Below, piece after piece: positions 1 through 9,477 of a stretch of 64,000 bases of DNA. The stretch's first letter is position 1. Each line of letters opens with the position of its first letter. The position numbers and the translations under genes are program-made. Source of the stretch: Oscillospiraceae bacterium (GTDB lineage: Bacteria; Bacillota; Clostridia; Oscillospirales; Oscillospiraceae); NCBI GenBank assembly GCA_017437095.1, contig JAFSBW010000043.1, positions 1-64,000 of the forward strand, written 5' to 3'. Under the pieces are notes generated by a model. The model did not search any database, was not told where the DNA came from, and saw only the letters and a list, made by a program, of their open reading frames with translations.

Positions 1-219
1 ATTTTGAGCAGTTTGGAGCGAATTTCCAGAACTGTAGCTTATTTTAAACAAAACACTTGCTTAGAATGAAGCGAAAAAGCTTGCTTCGCAAGGCATTTTG
101 ACTTACTGCGCAAACCGCCCTCTACCGTACCACCTGTACGCTGACGAGTGCGGTTTGCTTGTCTTTGTGGCTTTCTCGACCTCTGACAGTCTGTCGAAAA
201 ATACTTTTTCGACAGACTG
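1..219 (-). repeat. Terminator-associated repeat, copy A (cut by window edge)
   Basis: Minus-orientation copy of a ~255-bp repeat whose complete copies lie at 29858-30113 and 48281-48535. The right end is a perfect 15-bp inverted repeat with a 3-base loop (187-219; arm CAGTCTGTCGAAAAA). The body matches the other copies closely from about 75 to 219 and is more diverged between 1 and 75. The other terminus lies left of the window. It directly abuts the hairpin that follows polC (222-245). No transposase is encoded. It resembles a MITE-like, non-autonomous element; a structured RNA cannot be excluded. Confidence 0.85.
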
Positions 220-221
220 AA

Positions 222-245
222 GCCCGCACCCTTTGGGGTGCGGAC
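222..245 (-). terminator. polC terminator hairpin, proximal copy
   Basis: On the minus strand the arms GTCCGCACC and GGTGCGGGC pair with one G-U wobble, 10 bases after the polC stop codon. An A-run precedes the hairpin, but the T-run expected after it is missing because repeat copy A begins two bases later. By analogy with the two complete copies, a second copy of this hairpin should lie beyond the left window edge. Confidence 0.7.
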
Positions 246-255
246 TTTTTTGCGC

Positions 256-3200
256 TTAGAACATCATAGCAAACAAGTCTACCTGGCTGGTATCCGGCAG
301 GTCGCCAAAGGCACCGGCATCCTTGAGCATTTGGATATGGGTTTTGGAAACCTTGGGGCATGCAGCTGCTACTTCTTCAATAGAAATAAACTGCTTCCCT
401 TCCCTGCCCTTGGCCAAATCCTCCGCCGCGCTTTCGCCCAGGCCGGAAATGGATACAAAGGGCGGCCGAATCTTGCCGTCTTCTATCAGGAATTTCTTGG
501 CATCGCTCTTGTACAGGTCAACCGGCAAAAATTCCAACCCGCGAAGGTAAAACTCGTACACAACCTCTAGCGTTGTCAGCAGGTCTTCATCCTTATTGGT
601 TGCTTCTTCATCCGCATCAATGGCGGCAATATGGGCTTTGACAGCTTCCATGCCCCTGGTCATCATAGAGCAGTCAAAACCGCCCTTTTGGCTGCGGCGG
701 TAAAAATATGCCGCATAGAAGGCAAGGGGATAATTTACCTTAAACCAAGCGATACGGAAAGCCATCATAACATAGGCAACTGCATGCGCCTTGGGAAAAA
801 GGTATTTGATCTTCTTGCAGGAGCCAATATACCAATCCGGTACGCCAGCAGCAACCATCTCTTCTTCCGCCCCGGGCGGCAAGCCTTTACCTTTACGAAC
901 AGACTCCATGATCTTAAAAGCACGCTGCTCCGGTATGCCGCAAGCGATCAAATAGATCATAATATCATCGCGGCAGCCGATGGTTCCGTCAACTGTAGCC
1001 GTTTTAGAGACGATCAGATCTCTAGCGTTTCCGAGCCACACATCCGTGCCGTGGGTATAGCCGGAAATACGCACAAGAAAATCAAATTTATCCGGCATGG
1101 TGTCTAAAAGAACACCGCGGGTAAAGCGGGTATTAAACTCCGGCACAGCGACCGCGCCCGTTGGGCCAAGAATAGGATCATCCTCATACCCCAAGACCTT
1201 GGAGCTGGTAAAGATCGACATAGTATCTTTATCGTCAAGAGGAATGGTTTTGGCATCCACACCTGTCATATCCTCCATCATGCGGATCATCGTAGGGTCA
1301 TCATGGCCCAGCATGTCCAGCTTCAGCAGGTTTTCTTCCATGGAGTGGTATTCAAAATGGGTAGTGATCTGATCGCTGTTGGGATCATCCGCAGGATGCT
1401 GCACCGGGCAGAAATCCCAAATTTCGTTCTCCTGAGGAATAACCACCAAACCGCCGGGGTGCTGACCCGTTGTACGCCGAACGCCTACGCAGCCCGCTGC
1501 CAAGCGATTTTTTTCAGCCGCAGAGGCCGTTTTGCCCCGCTCTTCCAAATATTTCTTAACATAGCCGTAAGCGGTTTTTTCTGCCACAGTTCCTACAGTA
1601 CCGGCACGGAAAACATGGGATTTTCCAAACATTTCAATGCAGTACTGGTGAGCGCTGGCCTGATACTCGCCGGAAAAATTCAGGTCAATATCCGGCACTT
1701 TGTCGCCGCCAAAGCCCAGGAAGGTTTCAAAGGGAATGTTGAAGCCATCTTTTTCCATAGCTGTGCCGCACATTGGGCAAACCGCATCCGGCAGGTCTGC
1801 ACCGCAGTTATACCCCTTTGGCACATCCAAAATGGTATGCTTACATTGAGGATTGGGGCAGCGATAATGTGGCGGGAAAGAGTTTACCTCCGTAATGCCG
1901 GACATATACGCCACGATAGACGAGCCTACAGAGCCACGGGAGCCTACCAGATAGCCATGCTCCAGGGAGTTCTGCACCAGCCGCTGGGCAGACATATAGA
2001 TAACATCGTAATGGCAGGTGATGATATCGTTAAGCTCCGTTTCTACACGCTTTACAAACAGCTCCGGCGGATTCTCACCGTAAAGGCGGTGCAGTTTTCC
2101 GTACACAAGGCTCTTAAGATCTTCTACAGAGTTTTCGATCTTAGGGGCAAACAAATTGTGAGGTACGGGCCGAACCGTATCGCACATGTCCGCGATCAGG
2201 TTGGTGTTGGTCACCACTATCTCATATGCCTTCTCTTCGCCCAAATAGGCAAACTCTCTAAGCATATCATCGGTAGTGCGGAAATAGAGAGGATTGTCCT
2301 TGTCGGCATCCTCAAAACCTTTGGTGGCCAGCAGAATATGGCGGAATATCTCATCCTCGGGGTTTAAAAAGTGGACATCTCCCGTAGCTACCACCGGCTT
2401 ACCAAGCTCTTCACCCAAGCGGACAATGGTGCGGTTAAAATTGCGCAGCTCTTCCTCATCTTTGGCTATGCCTTTGGCCAGCATAAACCTATTATTGGAT
2501 ATAGGCTGGATCTCCAGAAAATCATAGAACGAAGCAATGCGCTTCAGCTCTTCGTCGCTCTTGTTATCCAACACGGCCTGGAAAAGCTCACCGGCTTCGC
2601 AGGCAGAGCCTATCAGCAAACCCTCACGCAGCGCTTCAATGCGTGAACGCAGCATTCTGGGAAACTTACGCAAATAATAGTCCAGATTGCTTTCAGAGAT
2701 CAGCTGGTAAAGGTTGCGCAGGCCCATCTGATTTTTAGCAAAGATAATAATATGCTGGTTATGGCTGCCCAAAACAATCCGCTTATTATCCATGGCGGCT
2801 ATAGCAGCGTTTATGCTTTGCAGGTTTTCAACGCCCTGCTCACGAAGCATGGCAATAAACTTGCCCATGATCATGCCGCAAATCGCCGCATCGTCAGCAG
2901 CCCGGTGGTGGTTAAACTCCGGAAGGTCCAAGGCGGCAGCTACCAGATCCAGCTTGTGCCGGGAAAGCTGAGGCATCAGGTTTCGAGCCAATGCCAGGGT
3001 ATCCACCGCGGTATAATGAAACTGCAGGCCCAGACGGTTGCACTGAGTGCGCACGAAGGCGGTATCAAAATCTGCATTGTGGGCAACTAAAACACGGTCT
3101 CCCACAAACTCCAGGAATTTAGGAAGAACTTCTTCAATCTTAGGCGCGCCCCGGAGCATAGCTTCGGTAATACCGGTAAGCTTGGTAGTTTCCTGAGAAA

Positions 3201-4581
3201 GCATTTGCTGCGGGTCTACAAAGGTTTGGAATCTGTCGATCTCCCTACCCTCGCTCATGATCACGCCGCCGATTTCAATAATTCGGTCGTTTCTGGCGGA
3301 AAGGCCCGTAGTTTCCAAATCAAAAGCTACATACTCTCCGGAAAGGGGGATATCCTTGCTTCCCTGCACAACGATACGGTTCGCCATATCGTTGACATAG
3401 TAGCCTTCGCAGCCGTAAAGGATCTTAATATCCTCATTAGTGCCGGCTACTTTAGGCGCACCCTTCCAATCTTCCACAGTATGCAGCGCATCCGTAAAGG
3501 ACTGCACGCAGCCATGGTCTGTAATGGCGATGGCTTTATGCCCCCAGGCTGCCGCCTGCTTAATAGCATCCTTGGTAACTGTTAAGGCATCCATGTTGCT
3601 CATAACAGTATGCAGATGAAGCTCTACCCGCTTAGCGCCTTCAGCCGTATCTTTGCGCTTTGGCATCGTTCCGGCGCACATTGCGTAGGGCTTGAGTACC
3701 GTTTCATTGTCAAAATTATTGACGATCAGTTTGCCCTGGATTTTAAGCACACTGCCAATTTTTACATTTTCCAGGAAAGGTTTTGCTTCGTTGTTTTCCA
3801 GAAAGCGGCTAACACGAATGGAGCCTGTATTATCCGTGATATCAAAGTTAATAACCCAGGCATTGCGCTTTTTAAGCTCTTTATGGTCAATGGCAAAGAC
3901 TCTGCCCTCTACGATCACAAGGCTCATATCCAAGGATAGGTCTTTCATTGGCGTAGCAGGCCCTTTAAAAGGCTTGCCATACATCGTATCGCTTTGCTGG
4001 GGCTGTTGCTGCTCAGGCTTAGGCGCCGCTGCTGCGGCCTGGGGCAGCGATGCCAAAACCTCCTGACGCATTTTTTCCATGGCATCAAAAAGCGCCTGGC
4101 CCTCAAGCTCTTGCCCGGCTATTATTGTAATGGAAACATTCGTCCCAAACTCTTGGGACAGTTTATTCTGCACCTGGGGCAAACACTTATCCAGCTCTTT
4201 TTTGCCGTTGGCCAAAAGCTTTATGGTAAGCTCAGTTCCCTGCCATTCCCATTTTGCTCCGGCTAAACTTGCTCTGTTCATGGAATTACATTCCACAAAC
4301 AGCTGGCGAAGATCTTCAGCAGGAACACAGCCAAGCTGATCCGCAGGATACTGGGGGGCAATACTTACCCTTCGCAATCCGTAAACTGCGCAAAGCTCTT
4401 TGCATACTGCATCCAGGACGCGCTCAGAAATATACGAAGGACAAAACAGCGCTAGCTCGATGCTGCGATCCTCCGGAAAAATGTCCGCAGCAACCACAGC
4501 CGCCTGAGAAAGTAAGCTGTGGAGCTCCTCAGGCGGCTGATAGTCAGAAAACATATGCAAAAACGGGGTAGAGTTTGCCAT
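256..4581 (-). CDS. polC: DNA polymerase III alpha subunit, PolC type
   Basis: Replicative DNA polymerase of low-GC Gram-positives, which elongates DNA and proofreads within one chain. The 1441-residue length is normal for PolC. Visible parts are an N-terminal domain, an OB-fold region (about 220-310), a PHP domain starting near residue 318 (VELHLHT), an inserted DEDD 3'-5' exonuclease near 420 (FDLETTG), a four-cysteine zinc site (CPNPQC, CPMC) and the palm acidic motif near 963 (PDIDLNFSG). It is the last gene of the pyrH-to-polC block, 7 bp after ispG, and is followed by a hairpin and a repeat element. PolC at the end of the isoprenoid and lipid gene run is a common Firmicutes order. Confidence 0.97.
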   Translation of the reverse strand: MANSTPFLHMFSDYQPPEELHSLLSQAAVVAADIFPEDRSIELALFCPSYISERVLDAVCKELCAVYGLRRVSIAPQYPADQLGCVPAEDLRQLFVECNSMNRASLAGAKWEWQGTELTIKLLANGKKELDKCLPQVQNKLSQEFGTNVSITIIAGQELEGQALFDAMEKMRQEVLASLPQAAAAAPKPEQQQPQQSDTMYGKPFKGPATPMKDLSLDMSLVIVEGRVFAIDHKELKKRNAWVINFDITDNTGSIRVSRFLENNEAKPFLENVKIGSVLKIQGKLIVNNFDNETVLKPYAMCAGTMPKRKDTAEGAKRVELHLHTVMSNMDALTVTKDAIKQAAAWGHKAIAITDHGCVQSFTDALHTVEDWKGAPKVAGTNEDIKILYGCEGYYVNDMANRIVVQGSKDIPLSGEYVAFDLETTGLSARNDRIIEIGGVIMSEGREIDRFQTFVDPQQMLSQETTKLTGITEAMLRGAPKIEEVLPKFLEFVGDRVLVAHNADFDTAFVRTQCNRLGLQFHYTAVDTLALARNLMPQLSRHKLDLVAAALDLPEFNHHRAADDAAICGMIMGKFIAMLREQGVENLQSINAAIAAMDNKRIVLGSHNQHIIIFAKNQMGLRNLYQLISESNLDYYLRKFPRMLRSRIEALREGLLIGSACEAGELFQAVLDNKSDEELKRIASFYDFLEIQPISNNRFMLAKGIAKDEEELRNFNRTIVRLGEELGKPVVATGDVHFLNPEDEIFRHILLATKGFEDADKDNPLYFRTTDDMLREFAYLGEEKAYEIVVTNTNLIADMCDTVRPVPHNLFAPKIENSVEDLKSLVYGKLHRLYGENPPELFVKRVETELNDIITCHYDVIYMSAQRLVQNSLEHGYLVGSRGSVGSSIVAYMSGITEVNSFPPHYRCPNPQCKHTILDVPKGYNCGADLPDAVCPMCGTAMEKDGFNIPFETFLGFGGDKVPDIDLNFSGEYQASAHQYCIEMFGKSHVFRAGTVGTVAEKTAYGYVKKYLEERGKTASAAEKNRLAAGCVGVRRTTGQHPGGLVVIPQENEIWDFCPVQHPADDPNSDQITTHFEYHSMEENLLKLDMLGHDDPTMIRMMEDMTGVDAKTIPLDDKDTMSIFTSSKVLGYEDDPILGPTGAVAVPEFNTRFTRGVLLDTMPDKFDFLVRISGYTHGTDVWLGNARDLIVSKTATVDGTIGCRDDIMIYLIACGIPEQRAFKIMESVRKGKGLPPGAEEEMVAAGVPDWYIGSCKKIKYLFPKAHAVAYVMMAFRIAWFKVNYPLAFYAAYFYRRSQKGGFDCSMMTRGMEAVKAHIAAIDADEEATNKDEDLLTTLEVVYEFYLRGLEFLPVDLYKSDAKKFLIEDGKIRPPFVSISGLGESAAEDLAKGREGKQFISIEEVAAACPKVSKTHIQMLKDAGAFGDLPDTSQVDLFAMMF

Positions 4582-4588
4582 ATTGACC

Positions 4589-5626
4589 TCAAATTTCTTC
4601 TATACGCTTCAAAAGTGCATCCAAAAGCTGATCGTAAGGCAGCTTCATGGTTTGCACACCCTTTTCAAAAATCATTCCAAAGCCATCGCCGCCGGCAATG
4701 CCGATGTCAGCCTCTCTGGCCTCGCCAGGGCCGTTTACAACGCAGCCCATAACCGCAACGGTAATCGGCTTCTCGCAATCCTTCAGCGCCGCATCCACCC
4801 GGTTGACCAGGCCGATCAGATCGATCTTCGTACGGCCGCAGGTAGGGCAAGAAATAATATTAACGCCCTCTTTTCGCAGGCCGGCTGCTTTCAAAATATC
4901 TTTTGCGGCATAGATTTCTTCTACCGGGTCATCGGTAAGGCTTACGCGAATGGTATCACCAATGCCGTCCAACAAAAGCGCACCGATACCCATTGCGGAT
5001 TTCATAAGGCCCATTTTTACGGGGCCGGTCTCGGTTACGCCAATATGCAGCGGGTAATCGCATTTTTCCCGGAACAGCCGGCAGGCTTTTACCATAGTAG
5101 GCACTGTAGAGGATTTCATAGAAACGCAGGTATCATAAAACCCGTACTTTTCCAGCAATTCCAGATGGGAAAAGGCGCTCTCCACCAAGGCTTCCGCAGT
5201 TGGGTGGCCATATTTTTCCAGCAGGCTTTTTTCCAGGCTGCCGCCGTTTACACCAATGCGGATGGGGATATGCAAATCCCGGCAAACATCTACAACCGCT
5301 TTTACCCGATCCTCTCCCCCAATATTACCGGGGTTAATACGAATCTTCGACGCACCCCCCTGGGCAGCAGCAATGGCAAGCTTATAATCAAAGTGAATAT
5401 CCGCAACCAAAGGCAGGGGGCTTTCTTTGCAGATCTGCGAAAAAGCGGCAGCCGCTTCCTGATTGGGTACAGCCAGACGGACAATCTGACAGCCGGCGGT
5501 ATAAAGCTTATCGATCTGAGCCAAGCAGGCTTTTACATCATTTGTAGGCGTATTGAGCATAGATTGGATAGCGATCGGCGCACCGCCGCCAATGGGCACA
5601 GAGCCAACCATAATTTGCCGCGTCAT
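4589..5626 (-). CDS. ispG: 4-hydroxy-3-methylbut-2-enyl diphosphate synthase
   Basis: Iron-sulfur enzyme of the MEP isoprenoid pathway that converts MEcPP to HMBPP. About 345 residues, matching the short bacterial form. The cluster cysteines are visible near the C-terminus (SCPTCGRT and VMGCVVNGPGE), as is the N-terminal TIM-barrel start VGSVPIGGGAPIAIQSM. I chose the ATG at 5626 because an AAGGGG ribosome site lies 9 bases upstream; the GTG three codons earlier overlaps that site. It lies between rseP and polC, and dxr of the same pathway is two genes upstream. Confidence 0.95.
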   Translation of the reverse strand: MTRQIMVGSVPIGGGAPIAIQSMLNTPTNDVKACLAQIDKLYTAGCQIVRLAVPNQEAAAAFSQICKESPLPLVADIHFDYKLAIAAAQGGASKIRINPGNIGGEDRVKAVVDVCRDLHIPIRIGVNGGSLEKSLLEKYGHPTAEALVESAFSHLELLEKYGFYDTCVSMKSSTVPTMVKACRLFREKCDYPLHIGVTETGPVKMGLMKSAMGIGALLLDGIGDTIRVSLTDDPVEEIYAAKDILKAAGLRKEGVNIISCPTCGRTKIDLIGLVNRVDAALKDCEKPITVAVMGCVVNGPGEAREADIGIAGGDGFGMIFEKGVQTMKLPYDQLLDALLKRIEEI

Positions 5627-5638
5627 AGCATTCACCCC

Positions 5639-6691
5639 TTAAAAGAGCTTTTTAATATCAGAAAATGTTACAATAACCAGGAATCCCAGCAAAAGGATCA
5701 AACCAGCCGCGTGGATATACCCTTCGTATTTGGGATCGACCTTCTTGCCGGTAATCTTCTCTATAGCTGTGGTGATCAAAAGACCAACGATTCGGCCGCC
5801 ATCCAAAGCCGGAATAGGCAGAATGTTCATAATGGCAAGATTGATGCTGATCAAGCTGCCAAGGCTCATAAGCATTAAAAACAGCAGTAAGCCCTCGCTG
5901 TCCTGGGTGACATCGGATACGACCTTTACAATACCTACCGGCCCACTCAGATCTTTCATTCCCGCAGAGCCGTTAAACAGCATCTTAAAGCTAAGCGGAA
6001 CGCTGCGCACATTGTAAACCGTAAGATACCAGCCATATTCCAGCTTTTCACCAAAGCTCATCTTATCGCTAGCAAAGGTAAACCCATATTTGGCATCCTG
6101 CGTGCCGTCTTCATAGGTTACCGTATGCTTTTCCATAAGAAAATCATCCAGCTTAATTCTCTCACCGTTGCGTTCGATCAGCAGGTCATGGGTCTGGGAG
6201 GGATTCACCATGGTTAAGAAAGTAAAATCCTCTGAAATATTTACCCGATATCCGTCAACCTCCAGAATCTTATCACCGGGACGAAGGCCATTTTCGCCGT
6301 TTACGGTGCTCCAGGTTTCAAAACGCTCGATTTGAGGAATGGACTGATATTCCTGCGGCAAAACGAACGCCACCGCCATCAAAAGCCCTAATAGGGCATT
6401 CATGGTAACGCCTGCGGCCAGAATGATCAGCCTTTTCCACCAGGCAGCCCGGGTAAAGGCCCGGGGATTGTCGCTTTCTTCATCTTCACCTTCCATGGCG
6501 CAATAGCCGCCAAAAGGAATCAGTCGCAGAGAATACTGGGTCTCCCCTATTTGCTTGGAAAAAATAGCAGGGCCCATAAACAGGGAAAATTCGTTGACCT
6601 GAACGCCAAAAGCCTTGGCGGCAAGAAAATGGCCCAATTCATGAATAAGGATCAAAAGGCTGAACAAAAGCAGCGCCCAAACTAAACCCAT
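5639..6691 (-). CDS. rseP: Site-2 metalloprotease RseP/RasP, membrane embedded
   Basis: Intramembrane zinc protease that cleaves anti-sigma factors and remnant signal peptides within the membrane. 350 residues. The zinc motif HELGH is near residue 18 in the first membrane helix, and the second metal-ligand region (NILPIPALDGGRI) is near residue 295. A PDZ domain lies between (about 120-200, with ENGLRPGDKILEVDG). Several hydrophobic helices follow. GAGGT precedes the ATG. It lies between dxr and ispG, the usual arrangement. Its substrate here cannot be read from the sequence. Confidence 0.95.
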   Translation of the reverse strand: MGLVWALLLFSLLILIHELGHFLAAKAFGVQVNEFSLFMGPAIFSKQIGETQYSLRLIPFGGYCAMEGEDEESDNPRAFTRAAWWKRLIILAAGVTMNALLGLLMAVAFVLPQEYQSIPQIERFETWSTVNGENGLRPGDKILEVDGYRVNISEDFTFLTMVNPSQTHDLLIERNGERIKLDDFLMEKHTVTYEDGTQDAKYGFTFASDKMSFGEKLEYGWYLTVYNVRSVPLSFKMLFNGSAGMKDLSGPVGIVKVVSDVTQDSEGLLLFLMLMSLGSLISINLAIMNILPIPALDGGRIVGLLITTAIEKITGKKVDPKYEGYIHAAGLILLLGFLVIVTFSDIKKLF

Positions 6692-6710
6692 AAATAACCT
6701 CGCTTAAAAA

Positions 6711-7859
6711 CTAAATGCTGCAGCTTTTCACAGCTGCTCTGGCAAGCCGGTCAGAATCCAGAATCTGTTCCAAATTGGACTTACCAATATAGGGTACGGT
6801 ATCTACGGCGTGTTTAACCAGGCGGTAAATATCGTAGAAACCGATCTCATCACGCAAATACATGGCAACCGCCTCTTCGTTGGCGCCGTTCATAACCGCG
6901 CAGGCGTTGCCGCCCCGTTTTGCGCATTCTCTGGCCAATGCAAGGCAAGGGAATGCCTGGGTATCCGGGGCGCTAAAGGTAAGCGGCCCGCAGGTAAGCA
7001 GATCCAGAGTATCCACAACGCAATCGCTGCGCTGGGGATAGGTAATGGCCAGCTGGATAGGCAGGCGCATATCCGGCGCACCCATTTGCGCCATAACCGC
7101 GCCGTCTGTAAACTCCACCATGCTGTGCACGATGCTTTGCCGGTGGATCACAACATCTACCTTCTCCACGGGCATGTTATACAGATGCATAGCCTCGATC
7201 ACTTCCAGGCCCTTATTCATAAGAGTAGCGCAATCCACGGTAATTTTAGGCCCCATCTTCCAGTTAGGATGCTTAAGGGCATCGGCCTTAGTTACTGTTT
7301 TTAACTGCTCAGGACTCATGCCAAAAAACGGGCCGCCGGAGCAGGTAAGAATCAAGCGCTTTACTTCCGCAGCGCGGTTGCAGCCCATCAAGCACTGGAA
7401 AATAGCAGAATGCTCGCTGTCTACCGGGATGATTTCCGCGTTACAGCGGCGGGCTTCTTCCATGACAAGCTCGCCGGCGCATACCAAAGTTTCTTTATTG
7501 GCAAGGCCAATGCGCTTACCCGCACCAATGGCTGCCAGGGTCGGCTTTAAGCCAAGCATACCAACAACAGCAGTGATCACACAATCTACCCGAGCCAAAG
7601 TAGCAGCCTCTATAAGACCTTCTTCGCCCCAGGAGATTTTAACCGGCAGATCACAGATCAATTCCTGCAAAGCATCGGCCGCTTCCTTTGTGGCCATAAC
7701 GGCCAAAGCAGGGCGAAACTTTCTGCACTGCTGGGCCATGAGCGCAACGCTGGTGCCTGCAGTAAGCGCTCCAACTTCAATGCCCAAATGCTCTACAATA
7801 TCCAGGCTTTGGCGGCCGATAGAGCCGGTAGAGCCCAGGATGGATACGCAATTCATCAT
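6711..7859 (-). CDS. dxr: 1-deoxy-D-xylulose 5-phosphate reductoisomerase
   Basis: Commits DXP to the MEP isoprenoid pathway with NADPH. 382 residues, normal length. Visible are the N-terminal nucleotide-binding motif (SILGSTGSIGRQSLDIV), the adenine-side motif AGKRIGLANKETLVCAG, the metal and substrate region VDSEHSAIFQCLMG, and the catalytic-loop segment HPNWKMGPKITVDCATLMNKG. The start overlaps the cdsA stop by 4 bases (ATGA), which suggests translational coupling. Confidence 0.97.
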   Translation of the reverse strand: MMNCVSILGSTGSIGRQSLDIVEHLGIEVGALTAGTSVALMAQQCRKFRPALAVMATKEAADALQELICDLPVKISWGEEGLIEAATLARVDCVITAVVGMLGLKPTLAAIGAGKRIGLANKETLVCAGELVMEEARRCNAEIIPVDSEHSAIFQCLMGCNRAAEVKRLILTCSGGPFFGMSPEQLKTVTKADALKHPNWKMGPKITVDCATLMNKGLEVIEAMHLYNMPVEKVDVVIHRQSIVHSMVEFTDGAVMAQMGAPDMRLPIQLAITYPQRSDCVVDTLDLLTCGPLTFSAPDTQAFPCLALARECAKRGGNACAVMNGANEEAVAMYLRDEIGFYDIYRLVKHAVDTVPYIGKSNLEQILDSDRLARAAVKSCSI

Positions 7860-8701
7860 AATACTTCAGTAATCTGCAGCAGCGGAAGAATGATCAAAAA
7901 GGCCTCGGTAAGCGGACCGACAAACATCATAGAATCAAAACGGTCCAGCACGCCGCCGTGGCCGGGGATCAGCTTGCCGTAGTCCTTAATACCCGTCTGG
8001 CGTTTGATCACAGAGAAGCAAAGATCGCCAAATACACCGGCGGCAGAGCCTACAATGCCATACACAATGGCATAAGCATAGTTGATCTTAAAATCAAAAC
8101 CCAGCCGCATAACCAGGCAGTACAGCAGAACGCCCAAAACTGCGCAAGCCATACCGCCAACCATGCCCTCTATAGTCTTGTTGGGGCTGATAACGGGAGC
8201 AAGCTTGGTTCTGCCAAAGAACTTGCCTACAAAATATGCGCCGGTATCCGATGCAAAAGCGATCACAAAGGGAATTACCACCAAATAGCGGCCGCAGTAG
8301 CTGGCATGAATGCGGATCAGGCTGGAAAACAGCAGCGGCAGCAGCAAGCCCGCAAAGAAGCAATAAGCGATCTTTTCAAACTGCAGCTTTACATGAGAAG
8401 CCATCATTTCGCCAAACATCAGGGCAGAAAAAGCCAGAACGCCCAGTAAAATGTAAGCCCAGCTGTTTTCAATGCCGGAATGTACGCTGAAATAGAAGAA
8501 GATGGGAATAATTGCTGCCATTACCATAGAGTAAATTACCGGCCGATTCACGCGGCACAGCCCTGTTCCCCAAAGCAGCTCAAAGGCAGCCAGGGCAGAC
8601 AGCAGCGAAAATACGATCGCCGTAATGATCAAGGGCAACCAAAATACGGTAATTGCCAAAAGCGGCACCAACACCGCAGCAGCAATAATACGGGTTTTCA
8701 T
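7856..8701 (-). CDS. cdsA: Phosphatidate cytidylyltransferase (CDP-diglyceride synthase)
   Basis: Polytopic membrane enzyme that makes CDP-diacylglycerol from phosphatidic acid and CTP for phospholipid synthesis. 281 residues with about eight hydrophobic segments. The family signature is visible in the C-terminal third: SPNKTIEGMVGG, then GDLCFSVIKRQTGIKDYG and LIPGHGGVLDRFDSMMF. It is coupled to dxr by a 4-base overlap and follows uppS after 3 bases. Confidence 0.95.
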   Translation of the reverse strand: MKTRIIAAAVLVPLLAITVFWLPLIITAIVFSLLSALAAFELLWGTGLCRVNRPVIYSMVMAAIIPIFFYFSVHSGIENSWAYILLGVLAFSALMFGEMMASHVKLQFEKIAYCFFAGLLLPLLFSSLIRIHASYCGRYLVVIPFVIAFASDTGAYFVGKFFGRTKLAPVISPNKTIEGMVGGMACAVLGVLLYCLVMRLGFDFKINYAYAIVYGIVGSAAGVFGDLCFSVIKRQTGIKDYGKLIPGHGGVLDRFDSMMFVGPLTEAFLIILPLLQITEVL

Positions 8702-8704
8702 AGC

Positions 8705-9418
8705 TTATACTCCTCCAAAACGGCGATTTCGCCGGTGATATTCTTCAATGGCCTCGTCCAGATGCTCCGGAGAAAAATCAGGCCACAGAACATTCATAAA
8801 AACATACTCCGAGTATGCCGATTGCCACAGCAAGAAATTGCTGGTGCGCTTTTCCCCGGAAGGGCGAATGATCAGCTCCGGGTCAGGCACATCTTTTGAG
8901 TAAAGATAGCTCGAGAGCATATCTTCGGTAAGCTCCTGGGGCTGCACCAGCCCTTGCTGCACATCTGCCGCAAAGCGCTGAGCCGCCTGAACAAGCTCCT
9001 GCCGGCCGCCGTAGTTCAGGCAAAAGTTAACCTGCACATCGTAGTCAGCCGATTCCTCCTGAGCCTGCAGGCAAAGCTTTTGCAGTTTAGGAGAGAGTTT
9101 TGTCAAATCTCCAAAAAAGCAGAAGCGAACACGGTTTTTGCGCATATCCCGCAGAGCCTCCTTCAAATATAGGCCCAGCAGCCGCATAATACCGGAAACC
9201 TCTTCCTGAGAGCGTTTCCAGTTTTCCGTAGAGAATGCATATACCGTTAAATATTCTACGCCGAGTTCACGGCAATAATTAGCAATTTTACGAAAAGCCT
9301 CCGCACCGGCAGCATGGCCGGCAGTTCTGGGCAGGCCTCTATTCTTGGCCCAACGGCCATTGCCATCCATAATAATAGCAATATGGCGAGGCGGCGAGAT
9401 CTTTTCCTCCTGGGTCAT
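8705..9418 (-). CDS. uppS: Undecaprenyl diphosphate synthase (isoprenyl transferase)
   Basis: cis-Prenyltransferase that makes the C55 lipid carrier for peptidoglycan from FPP and IPP. About 237 residues, standard length. Key motifs are HIAIIMDGNGRWAKNRGLPR with the catalytic Asp, GHAAGAEAFR, AFSTENWKRS, and the C-terminal PDPELIIRPSGEKRTSNFLLWQ. I chose the ATG at 9418 because GGAGGG lies just upstream; a longer reading frame would run into the hairpin between frr and uppS. It supplies the same envelope pathway as the neighbouring cdsA, dxr and ispG. Confidence 0.96.
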   Translation of the reverse strand: MTQEEKISPPRHIAIIMDGNGRWAKNRGLPRTAGHAAGAEAFRKIANYCRELGVEYLTVYAFSTENWKRSQEEVSGIMRLLGLYLKEALRDMRKNRVRFCFFGDLTKLSPKLQKLCLQAQEESADYDVQVNFCLNYGGRQELVQAAQRFAADVQQGLVQPQELTEDMLSSYLYSKDVPDPELIIRPSGEKRTSNFLLWQSAYSEYVFMNVLWPDFSPEHLDEAIEEYHRRNRRFGGV

Positions 9419-9442
9419 AGTACCCTCCTGATAATAACAATG

Positions 9443-9468
9443 CATTGGGGGCCCGTAAGCCCCCAATG
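9443..9468 (-). promoter_or_regulatory. Intercistronic hairpin between frr and uppS
   Basis: Perfect 10-bp stem (CATTGGGGGC / GCCCCCAATG) with a 6-base loop, between the frr stop and the uppS start. No U-run follows, so it may be an RNA-stability or processing element, or a weak attenuator, within the pyrH-polC transcript rather than a full terminator. Confidence 0.6.
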
Positions 9469-9477
9469 TGTATTGCC

